From: Clostridia bacterium
GTDB taxonomy: Bacteria; Bacillota; Clostridia; Oscillospirales; CAG-272
Reading direction: 5' to 3'
Assembly: GCA_017416885.1 (NCBI GenBank)
Contig: JAFQAM010000274.1
Location: 1 to 13,903 of the forward strand
Length of the DNA: 13,903 bases
The number at the start of each line of letters is the position of its first letter. Position 1 is the first letter of the stretch. This document shows positions 1 through 5,191 of the stretch, piece after piece. Position numbers and translations under genes: made by a program. A model generated the notes under the pieces. That model was not told where the DNA came from. It saw nothing but the letters and a program-made list of their open reading frames with translations, and did no database searches.

Positions 1-237
1 TCTTATGATTTTTGCAACATATTCAAGTGTCAGCGGCTCCATATAAACCTTGTCCGCAATAACTGTATCGGTCATAATTGTAGCGGGATTTGAGTTTACA
101 AGGATAACCTCGTAGCCCTCCTCGCGAAGCGCAAGACAAGCCTGTGTGCCCGCATAGTCAAACTCTGCCGCCTGACCGATTACAATAGGACCTGAGCCGA
201 TAATCATTACTCTTTTAATATCTTTTCTCTTTGCCAT
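1..237 (-). CDS. carB: Carbamoyl-phosphate synthase large subunit, N-terminal 79 residues (cut by window edge)
   Basis: CarB makes carbamoyl phosphate from bicarbonate, glutamine-derived ammonia and two ATP, the entry step to UMP and arginine. Only the first 79 codons are present. They read as the classic CarB N-terminus: MAKRKDIKRVMIIGSGP, then IGQAAEFDYAGTQACLAL and VNSNPATIMTDT, which form the pre-ATP-grasp domain of the carboxyphosphate half. The ATG at 237 is preceded by an AGGAG-type ribosome site at about 246-251. The gene lies 36 bases downstream of pyrC on the same strand, so the two probably share a transcript. No carA (small glutaminase subunit) lies between them, although carA commonly sits directly before carB. 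The identification is secure despite the truncation. Confidence 0.96.
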   Translation of the reverse strand, partial: MAKRKDIKRVMIIGSGPIVIGQAAEFDYAGTQACLALREEGYEVILVNSNPATIMTDTVIADKVYMEPLTLEYVAKIIR

Positions 238-273
238 TTCCTTTTTCTCCTGTATATATTGTAAAATTATAAA

Positions 274-1452
274 CTAAGCCTTATATACTTCTTTACCGTT
301 ACATACGGTAAGCAAGCATTTTCCGTAAACCTCGTGTCCCTCGAATGGGGTTTTCTTGCCCATTGACAGAAAATTATCGGGATTTACCGTGTATTTCTGA
401 TTAAGGTCGAATACCGTATAGCCGTTATCCTCTATGCCAAAGCGCTTGCGCGGATTTTCCGACATAAGCTCTATCAGCCTTTCCATAGTAATAGTACCTG
501 TTTTAACAAAATATGTGTACATTACGCTGAATGATGTTTCAAGTCCGACAACACCCATTTTGCTATTCCTTAAGCCCTGTGACTTTTCCTCAAGGCTATG
601 TGGCGCGTGGTCGGTGGCAATCATATCTATTGTGCCGTCCTTTATTCCCTCAACAAGGGCAAGCCTGTCGCTTTCGTCTCTTATTGGCGGATTCATTTTG
701 AAGCGGCCGTCGTCCTCAATATCCATATCGTTGAATACAAGATAGTGGGGCGCGGTTTCACAGGTGATATCTACGCCCTCGCTTTTCGCCTTGCGTATTA
801 ATGCTACGCTTTCCTTGGTGGAAATGTGGCATACATGGTAGGGGCAACCTGTTTCCTTTGCTAAACGGATATCTCTTGCAATCATCTCCCACTCACTGCG
901 CGATGAAATTCCCTTCATACCGTTTAAGGCGCAATAAAGTCCGTCGTGAATATATCCGCCAAAAAGCAAGCTGTCAACCTCACAGTGGGCAACTATCATT
1001 TTGCCAAGCTTTTTTGCTCTTATCATAGCTTCGCGCATCATTTCCTCATTTTGCACGCCTCTGCCATCGTCGGAGTATGCTATGCAAAGGTCCTTCATGC
1101 TTTCAAGGTCGGATATTTTTTCTCCCCTTTGCTCTACCGTGATTGAAGCATAGGGATAAACATCAATGACCGCATCGTTTTTAATTATATCAAGCTGCTT
1201 ATTAATGCGTTCAACCGTATCGGGAACAGGATTTAAGTTAGGCATTGTGCATACTGCGGTATATCCGCCGTGAGCAGCGGCAAGCGAGCCTGACTTAATT
1301 GTTTCCTTATACGAAAAACCCGGCTCTCTGAAATGCACATGCACATCACAAAATCCGGGCAAAATAACAATATTATTTTTGGGAGCGCCAAAAGCATTAG
1401 ATAAAGAATCTGTCAACATAGTATCAAGCTGTCTTGTAGTGTAGTTTTTCAT
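274..1452 (-). CDS. pyrC: Dihydroorotase (type I, PyrC)
   Basis: Cytosolic zinc amidohydrolase that cyclises N-carbamoyl-aspartate to dihydroorotate, the third step of UMP synthesis. The 392-residue protein shows the family signatures: DVHVHFREPG with metal ligands H38 and H40, SDDG at 127-130, AHCE with H156, YHVCHIST at 205-211, and ATDHAPH at 279-285 with the catalytic Asp 281. The ATG at 1452 is chosen because AAGGAG lies six bases before it. An in-frame GTG at 1473 would place that ribosome site inside the gene. The HxH motif comes about 20 residues earlier than in typical type I enzymes (near residue 60), so the N-terminal beta-sandwich segment is shortened. The gene is the first of a pyrC-carB unit and is preceded by a promoter and an attenuator-like leader. 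Confidence 0.96.
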   Translation of the reverse strand: MKNYTTRQLDTMLTDSLSNAFGAPKNNIVILPGFCDVHVHFREPGFSYKETIKSGSLAAAHGGYTAVCTMPNLNPVPDTVERINKQLDIIKNDAVIDVYPYASITVEQRGEKISDLESMKDLCIAYSDDGRGVQNEEMMREAMIRAKKLGKMIVAHCEVDSLLFGGYIHDGLYCALNGMKGISSRSEWEMIARDIRLAKETGCPYHVCHISTKESVALIRKAKSEGVDITCETAPHYLVFNDMDIEDDGRFKMNPPIRDESDRLALVEGIKDGTIDMIATDHAPHSLEEKSQGLRNSKMGVVGLETSFSVMYTYFVKTGTITMERLIELMSENPRKRFGIEDNGYTVFDLNQKYTVNPDNFLSMGKKTPFEGHEVYGKCLLTVCNGKEVYKA

Positions 1453-1513
1453 ACTATTCTCCTTTTCTAACACCGTTCAAGCCATAAAAAAGCAACCGCT
1501 GAGAAAATTTTAT

Positions 1514-1542
1514 AAAAAAATATCTTGTCTTCCGACAAGATA
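1514..1542 (-). terminator. Intrinsic terminator in the pyrC leader (candidate attenuator)
   Basis: Read on the minus strand, the leader contains a perfect 9-bp stem, tatcttgtc / gacaagata, around a four-base loop (ggaa), followed at once by seven T. This is a textbook Rho-independent terminator. It lies about 62 bases upstream of the pyrC start and about 70 bases after the predicted transcription start, so it would stop pyrC transcription unless prevented. The position implies regulated readthrough. The stem is AT-rich, so its strength in the cell is uncertain. Confidence 0.72.
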
Positions 1543-1584
1543 AAAAATATATTCCTGTCGGTCAACAGCTTAATGACTTGGAAT
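1532..1584 (-). promoter_or_regulatory. Alternative pairings in the pyrC leader (antiterminator and anti-antiterminator candidates)
   Basis: Two further pairings compete with the terminator on the minus-strand transcript. First, ccgacagg (1561 to 1554) can pair over eight bases, one of them G-U, with cuugucgg (1539 to 1532), taking up most of the terminator's 5' arm. Second, an upstream hairpin with outer stem auucc/ggaau (1580-1584 with 1551-1555) and inner stem guca/ugac (1574-1577 with 1561-1564) would hide the ccgacagg segment and so allow termination. This matches the architecture of RNA-controlled pyrimidine attenuators. I do not see a convincing PyrR-binding consensus or a leader peptide with an ATG, so the signal sensed is unknown. 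Confidence 0.5.
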
Positions 1585-1612
1585 GGCCGTGGTTTTGGTT
1601 TTATCGTTTTAT

Positions 1613-1641
1613 ATTATAGCAAAAGCGCGCCATTTTGTCAA
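1613..1641 (-). promoter_or_regulatory. Sigma-A promoter for pyrC-carB
   Basis: On the minus strand TTGACA (1641-1636) and TATAAT (1618-1613) are separated by exactly 17 bases, a full match to the vegetative consensus. Transcription should start near 1605, giving a leader of about 150 bases before pyrC. A promoter this strong fits control by attenuation further down rather than by weak initiation. Confidence 0.82.
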
Positions 1642-1708
1642 CATTTTATTAATAATTTTTATAATATTATCACATTATATAAGTCAAGGAGCAAAATTTT
1701 TTTGGTTT

Positions 1709-1724
1709 TTGTGATAATTCACAA
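1709..1724. promoter_or_regulatory. Palindrome TTGTGA-N4-TCACAA between divergent promoters
   Basis: Six-base arms TTGTGA and TCACAA flank TAAT. The site lies in the AT-rich gap between the pyrC promoter and the promoter of the methylglyoxal-synthase-like gene, about 70 bp from one -35 and 97 bp from the other. It resembles operators of dimeric regulators such as Rex- or CRP/FNR-type proteins in general form but matches none exactly. The rest of the gap (1642-1820) shows only AT-rich sequence with short direct repeats (gttgattttt at 1757 and 1777). Confidence 0.25.
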
Positions 1725-1820
1725 GAAAAACATCATTTTCCTTGCAGGACTAAAATGTTGATTTTTACAAAATTCGGTTGATTTTTTGTGCAAAAACATC
1801 AAAAAATATTACTGCGGATA

Positions 1821-1849
1821 TTGACATTTTTGTATATTTATGATATTAT
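1821..1849 (+). promoter_or_regulatory. Sigma-A promoter for the methylglyoxal-synthase-like gene
   Basis: TTGACA at 1821-1826, a 17-base spacer and TATTAT at 1844-1849, with TG one base before the -10 (extended -10). The ATG is about 35 bases after the likely start of transcription, so the 5' leader is short and carries only the ribosome site. Confidence 0.8.
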
Positions 1850-1891
1850 TACTATAGAAAAGTGTGTGAATTAATTCAGGAGGTGTTACCA

Positions 1892-2341
1892 ATGGAAATA
1901 GCAATTATTGCTGACGACTCAAAAAAGGAGCTTATTACGCAGTTCTGTATAGCATACTGCGGCATTTTGAGTAAGCATTCCATTTGCGCCACAAGCACAA
2001 CAGGTACTTATATTTCCGAAGCAACGGGATTAAAAATAGAAAAACTACTTTCAGGAGCTCACGGCGGTGAGCAACAGATAGCATCAAGAATCGCATATGA
2101 TGAAATAGATATTTTGTTCTATTTCCGCGGCAATTCTCCCCAATCCTCACTCTACGGCGAGGATACAAGCGCAAGCCAAACGCTTTTGCGCTTATGCGAT
2201 GTTCATAATGTGCTTCTTGCCACCAATATCGCAACCGCCGAAACAATCGTCAGCGCCCTCGAGCGCGGCGACCTTGACTACCGCGAATTTATCAATCCTC
2301 GTTCTGAATATAACCTTAAAAAGAAAAAGAAAAGCTTATAA
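1892..2341 (+). CDS. Methylglyoxal synthase-like protein with altered active-site residues
   Basis: The 149-residue protein has the MGS fold signatures of MgsA: an IAIIAD start, FCIAYCGIL, ATSTTG (33-38), EATGLKIEKLLSG, GGEQQIASRIAYDEID, LLRLCDVHN and LATNIATAE. True MgsA converts dihydroxyacetone phosphate to methylglyoxal. Compared with the E. coli enzyme, key positions differ: His19 is Asp8, catalytic Asp71 (GGDQQ) is Glu60, and Asp91 of the DPL motif is Gly80. The loop carrying His98 is rewritten with about four extra residues (81-97). Activity is therefore doubtful, and it may be a regulatory or re-purposed MGS-domain protein. The ATG at 1892 is chosen for the AGGAGGTG at 1878-1885; an upstream in-frame start at 1862 has no such site. 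The C-terminus ends in a lysine-rich tail. It is transcribed alone, divergently from pyrC. Confidence 0.85.
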   Translation: MEIAIIADDSKKELITQFCIAYCGILSKHSICATSTTGTYISEATGLKIEKLLSGAHGGEQQIASRIAYDEIDILFYFRGNSPQSSLYGEDTSASQTLLRLCDVHNVLLATNIATAETIVSALERGDLDYREFINPRSEYNLKKKKKSL

Positions 2342-2368
2342 AAAAGTCCTCAAACGAGGACTTTTTTT
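2341..2368 (+). terminator. Intrinsic terminator after the methylglyoxal-synthase-like gene
   Basis: The stem gtcctc/gaggac around aaac is extended by A:T pairs on both sides and followed by seven T; it begins at the last base of the stop codon. The A-run before the stem would also serve as a T-run on the opposite strand, so it may stop transcription arriving from the minus-strand genes as well. Confidence 0.88.
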
Positions 2369-2370
2369 AT

Positions 2371-2486
2371 AGCCGTTAGCTGTTAGCCGCCAGCAGTTAG
2401 CTAGATTTGATTTTACGAGATAATCCTACAAGGTAGGACTTCATCCGACTTGTTGGACTTCATCGCGTAGCGATTTCATCCGTTAA
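2371..2486. repeat. Intergenic repeat cluster: gttagc repeat plus three hairpin modules
   Basis: This gene-free stretch starts with a gttagc-rich repeat whose core gccgccagcagttagc (2386-2401) recurs exactly at 13767-13782 and with one change at 5111-5126. It continues with three small palindromes, tcctacaaggtagga (2424-2438), tccgacttgttgga (2444-2457) and tcgcgtagcga (2463-2473), joined by cttcat or tttcat linkers. Read on the minus strand the linkers become gatgaa(a/g)tc, the same linker used in the repeats after both LRR genes. No coding sequence is apparent. Confidence 0.7.
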
Positions 2487-2518
2487 CAATATATCCCCGT
2501 ATTTTTTCAAAAATGACT

Positions 2519-3181
2519 TTAAAGTCTATCCACAAAAAAGTTTGTTTGTGCAAAGTTTTCCTTTAGCCAATTTGGATTGTATTTTTTCTTATATCTCGTT
2601 AATTGATAAACTGTATATGTAACCTCCACGCCCTTTGACATATGGAAACGGTCGGTATAATTATAGTTTGCGTAATATAGGACAAACATTGAAAATATTT
2701 CCGCCATTTCTTTATATTCGTCAAGTAAATATATCTTGTAATTATATTTGTTATCAATACAGGTTGTGTAAATTTGAATTTCCGCTATTTGCTTGTCGCT
2801 GTCGTAAACTGACAAAAAATCAAATCTGCCCTTTGAATATTTATAGCAGTTTATCGTTTTTTCCTTGTATGTAATTTTGTAGCAGCTTTTTAGAAAGCCG
2901 TGCTTTGAAAAAACAAAGCTTGCAGCTTCATTATCCTTATCGAATATTTTCACATTTTGGCTCAAATCCTCTAAGCCGAAAAGATGTCTGAAAGGGATAA
3001 AATGCTTTACATTCGATACATAGAATTTTCCTTCTAAAATTCCTTCCCCGTCTTTCTTTAATAGAATTTTTTGATATTTATTTACACTGCCAAGCTCTCC
3101 CTCGTACATATAGTTGTAGTCATAATAAATATCAAATTTTTGTTGAACATTTGATGCAGTCTGCGAAATTTTAATAACCAT
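2519..3181 (-). CDS. Uncharacterised 220-residue protein, tubby/LURP-like pattern possible
   Basis: I do not recognise this protein with confidence. It has no signal peptide or membrane helix and is rich in Tyr, Lys and Phe. It shows alternating strand-like segments such as LKKDGEGILEGKFYV, VKIFDKDNEAASFVF, FLSVYDSDKQIAEIQIY and YNYKIYLLDEY. This pattern recalls tubby C-terminal/LURP-one-like beta-barrel domains, but that is only an impression. The ATG at 3181 has an AAGGGA ribosome site and lies two bases after the transposase stop codon, so it may be translated from the same message. Codon use looks like its neighbours. It could be a host gene that the transposase landed beside rather than a partner of it. 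Confidence 0.7.
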   Translation of the reverse strand: MVIKISQTASNVQQKFDIYYDYNYMYEGELGSVNKYQKILLKKDGEGILEGKFYVSNVKHFIPFRHLFGLEDLSQNVKIFDKDNEAASFVFSKHGFLKSCYKITYKEKTINCYKYSKGRFDFLSVYDSDKQIAEIQIYTTCIDNKYNYKIYLLDEYKEMAEIFSMFVLYYANYNYTDRFHMSKGVEVTYTVYQLTRYKKKYNPNWLKENFAQTNFFVDRL

Positions 3182-3183
3182 TT

Positions 3184-3699
3184 TTATTTCCCTTCATAAA
3201 AGCAATCCTTTTCCCAAATTAATGGATTTTCGTAAATGTATCTTGAAATTTTGTCATAATCGTCACTGTTTCTTATAATGTGGTCGTGAAATGAGCGTTG
3301 GAAAATTTTTTTGCCAATCTCTTTGTTACAAAATCTTTTAAATGTTGATATAACATGTGGAATTATCGCATTTGTAGGGGATGGCGTCCTCGACATCCCG
3401 TTTTCTACAACATCATTTCGTATTGCTATAATCAAATGAATGTGATTAGGCATTACAACATATTTATCTACATATACGCCTTTGGCTTTTTCAATTAATT
3501 TTATGTTCTTTTCAACAATTTTTCCGTATTCTGTTAATCTCATTTTCGGGATGTCGAGGACGCCATCCCCTACAAGCATATTGTCCGCTAATATTTTCTT
3601 TCTTTCCTGCGTGCATATTGTAATGAAATATGCGCCGTTACGGCCATAATCAAAATATTTCATTCTTGTTCGCTTGCGTTCGGGCAATTTATTTTCCAA
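3184..3699 (-). CDS. REP-associated (Y1/HUH, IS200-like fold) transposase, RAYT family
   Basis: The 171-residue protein shows the RAYT signatures: YFITICTQERK (24-34), YVVMPNHIHLI with the metal-binding HIH at 86-88, and the C-terminal FQRSFHDHIIRNSDDY and YIYENPLIWEKD. Such enzymes nick single-stranded REP hairpins through a 5'-phosphotyrosine. Translation starts at a TTG (3699), supported by GGAGG at 3707-3711 with seven bases between. Two of the gene's segments, residues 43-51 (VGDGVLDIP) and about 100-109 (NGMSRTPSPT), are encoded by 27-bp REP-like copies in opposite orientation, so the HIH region lies between inverted repeats. The helix where many RAYTs carry the nucleophilic Tyr reads STFKRF here, so the catalytic Tyr is not obvious; Tyr148, 154 and 156 are alternatives. 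It lacks the flanking terminal repeats of a classical insertion sequence. Confidence 0.9.
   Translation of the reverse strand: MENKLPERKRTRMKYFDYGRNGAYFITICTQERKKILADNMLVGDGVLDIPKMRLTEYGKIVEKNIKLIEKAKGVYVDKYVVMPNHIHLIIAIRNDVVENGMSRTPSPTNAIIPHVISTFKRFCNKEIGKKIFQRSFHDHIIRNSDDYDKISRYIYENPLIWEKDCFYEGK
3374..3400 (+). repeat. REP-like element copy A, inside the transposase gene
   Basis: A 27-bp element beginning gtaggggatgg and ending cgacatcccg. It can fold with outer stem gggat/atccc and inner stem gtc/gac. It is the exact reverse complement of copy B at 3547-3573. On the coding strand it encodes residues around 100-109 of the transposase. Confidence 0.85.
3547..3573 (-). repeat. REP-like element copy B, inside the transposase gene
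   Basis: The same 27-bp sequence as copy A but in opposite orientation, all 27 positions identical. It is exactly nine codons in frame and encodes Val43-Pro51 of the transposase. The interval between copies A and B is 146 bp and contains the HIH-encoding segment. Confidence 0.85.
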
Positions 3700-3727
3700 T
3701 GTTGCGCCTCCATTTTTTGTTGTTTTT

Positions 3728-3754
3728 CGGGATGTCGAGGTCGCCTTCCCCTAC
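3728..3754 (-). repeat. REP-like element copy C, upstream of the transposase gene
   Basis: This copy has the orientation of copy B and matches it at 25 of 27 positions. It lies 29 bases upstream of the transposase start codon, between that gene and the end of the membrane-protein gene. It is therefore in a position to affect the transposase message or to serve as a target site. Confidence 0.8.
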
Positions 3755-3810
3755 ATCAATGATATTTCTTTCTTGTTCGTTTCTTTGGCAATTTCTTTTG
3801 CTCCTTGCTT

Positions 3811-4377
3811 TTAATTATTATCCAAAAGCATAATTAACGGCACCGCTATTACCATTATCAGCGTGAAAATCAATAAGCTTCGCTTGCTATCCTTGGTGAT
3901 TTTTGTTTCTATATTCGGCTTTATTCTTTTTGCGTATTTTAACAGGTACATTGGCGCGTGAGTTATTTGCACGGTTTTGTCCTCGTCATTGGTATATATA
4001 AAAGCATAGCTTGGATACATACGGTACTTTGTCGGTGATTGAAATTCATATTCAATTCTTGTTATATCCTTCCAAGCTACAAATCCGTTTTTGTGGTATA
4101 TTCCCTGCTCATTCGCTACGCAAATAATTTTGCCAAAGCAAAAGCGGTTTAATATAGCAAGAACGATAAATGGGAGCTGAGCAATAAAGCACACAATTAC
4201 AGTGGTTAGTACATCATATAAAATCATTGACGAATCAAAATCACAGTATATCAATTTTGACACTGTCATACAATATGGCAGAAAAATCATAAAGGATAAA
4301 AGTATATAAATTATAAATGTAAAATACTGCCTGCGAAATCTTTTTCCGTCTATTTCCTTTAAATTAATGTTTTTCAT
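3811..4377 (-). CDS. Membrane protein of unknown function, paralogue of the gene just upstream
   Basis: This 188-residue protein has two hydrophobic segments near the N-terminus (about 18-46 and 57-78), a soluble middle part and one C-terminal membrane segment (about 168-184). The middle part reads ICVANEQGIYHKNGFVAWKDITRIEYEF, a pattern typical of bacterial pleckstrin-homology-like domains in which a strand pair and W-x-D-I-x-R-I-E precede the barrel. It aligns along its length with the 185-residue product of the preceding gene, sharing RRQ-F near the start, FIVL-A-LNR--FG-IICV-NE, APLYLL or APMYLL and the K--I--SK--K pattern. The start at 4377 has AGGAG immediately after the upstream stop codon, so the pair is one translational unit. 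The function is unknown; a sensor or envelope role is a guess. Confidence 0.85.
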   Translation of the reverse strand: MKNINLKEIDGKRFRRQYFTFIIYILLSFMIFLPYCMTVSKLIYCDFDSSMILYDVLTTVIVCFIAQLPFIVLAILNRFCFGKIICVANEQGIYHKNGFVAWKDITRIEYEFQSPTKYRMYPSYAFIYTNDEDKTVQITHAPMYLLKYAKRIKPNIETKITKDSKRSLLIFTLIMVIAVPLIMLLDNN

Positions 4378-4387
4378 TTTTTCTCCT

Positions 4388-4945
4388 TTAGTATGCTATA
4401 TACACCAAAAACGGGAACGCAAGAAAAATCAAAGCCAATATTATAACGAACCATTTGCTTTCCTTGGATAGCTTGATTTTAACATTTTTCCCAACTCTTT
4501 TAGCAACGAATAATAGATACAGGGGCGCACATATTAGCTCCACCCTCTTGCTTTTTGTGTAAATGTCAACACAACAGTGATCGTAATGAAGGTGCTTACC
4601 AATCACAGGCGTTGTATATTCTATTTTATCAATGTTGCTCCAATATAAAAATCCGTTTTCATAATATAAGCCATGCTCATTTATTACGCAAATAATCTCG
4701 CCAAAGCGTCGGCGATTTAAGGCTGAAAGGACAATAAACGGAATAACGGCTATTACGCACACAAGCGCAAATATTTTAATTTTATTAAAATAATCTATGA
4801 TTGAAAATTTGCCGATTAATAGCTTTACCGTTAATACTAAATAACAGCCATAAAGCATCACGGCTAAAATATTAAAAATCATTCCGTTAAAAAATTGCCT
4901 GCGGATTTTTACGCCCTCTCTGTCCTGTAAGCTGTCATTTTTCAT
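4388..4945 (-). CDS. Membrane protein of unknown function, paralogue of the gene just downstream
   Basis: The 185-residue protein has two N-terminal membrane segments (about 22-46 and 58-77), a soluble PH-like middle region (ICVINEHGLYYENGFLYWSNIDKIEYTT) and a C-terminal hydrophobic helix (about 166-184). It is the first gene of a minus-strand run with its tandem paralogue ten bases downstream. A promoter with extended -10 lies about 35-60 bases upstream and a GAGGCGGTGAG ribosome region precedes the ATG. The two copies have diverged well beyond a recent duplication. No enzyme motif is visible. Confidence 0.85.
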   Translation of the reverse strand: MKNDSLQDREGVKIRRQFFNGMIFNILAVMLYGCYLVLTVKLLIGKFSIIDYFNKIKIFALVCVIAVIPFIVLSALNRRRFGEIICVINEHGLYYENGFLYWSNIDKIEYTTPVIGKHLHYDHCCVDIYTKSKRVELICAPLYLLFVAKRVGKNVKIKLSKESKWFVIILALIFLAFPFLVYIAY

Positions 4946-4978
4946 AGTCTCACCGCCTCTAATATAACTCGTATAATA

Positions 4979-5007
4979 AGTATATCACCTAAAAACAAAA
5001 AAGTAAA
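4979..5007 (-). promoter_or_regulatory. Sigma-A promoter for the paired membrane-protein genes
   Basis: On the minus strand TTTACT (5007-5002), a 17-base spacer and TATACT (4984-4979), with TGA directly before the -10 (extended -10). It is followed by about 30 bases of leader before the first start codon. It may also drive the transposase and the 220-residue gene by readthrough, since no terminator is seen between them. Confidence 0.7.
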
Positions 5008-5017
5008 TATCACCAAA

Positions 5018-5075
5018 TGAAAAATAACCGCACCTATTTTGCACTTTTTGCTAAAATAAAGACGGTTATTTTTCA
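5018..5075. repeat. Long inverted repeat upstream of the membrane-protein promoter
   Basis: Perfect 13-bp arms, tgaaaaataaccg (5018-5030) and cggttatttttca (5063-5075), enclose a second imperfect pairing, tattttgc with gc(t)aaaata. The whole forms one extended hairpin. It lies just upstream of the -35 box. It might end transcription arriving from the ATPase gene, since the arm contains a T-run, or be a small palindromic repeat element. Confidence 0.55.
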
Positions 5076-5093
5076 ATTTGATATTTTTTTAAT

Positions 5094-5160
5094 TTAGCTG
5101 TCAGCTGTTAGCCGCCAGCAGTCAGCACGCACCGAAGGTGCAATTCATGACCGTAGGTCA
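5094..5160. repeat. gttagccgccagc repeat plus two hairpin modules
   Basis: The repeat agctgttagccgcc-agcagtcagc at 5103-5126 is related to those at 2386 and 13767. It is followed by perfect-arm palindromes gcaccgaaggtgc (5129-5141) and tgaccgtaggtca (5148-5160), linked by aattca. No gene is seen in this gap between the ATPase stop codon and the membrane-protein promoter. Confidence 0.65.
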
Positions 5161-5191
5161 ACACACTGTGCGCCCCCGTCACTCATATTAT

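Noticed and set aside
1453..1473. Longer pyrC with a GTG start adding seven residues
   Set aside because: The AAGGAG ribosome site would then lie inside the gene; the ATG at 1452 is correctly spaced from it.
1532..1605. PyrR-binding loop in the pyrC leader
   Set aside because: The hairpin there lacks the conserved purine-rich loop sequence expected of PyrR sites; only the general attenuator architecture is supported.
1525..1761. Plus-strand open frame across the pyrC leader
   Set aside because: It runs antisense to the promoter, leader and terminator of pyrC, has no ribosome site and a composition dictated by AT-rich non-coding DNA.
3184..3757. Complete IS200/IS605-type insertion sequence with defined ends
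   Set aside because: The gene is of the RAYT type and the flanking sequence shows REP-like elements but no identifiable left and right end hairpins with a target site.
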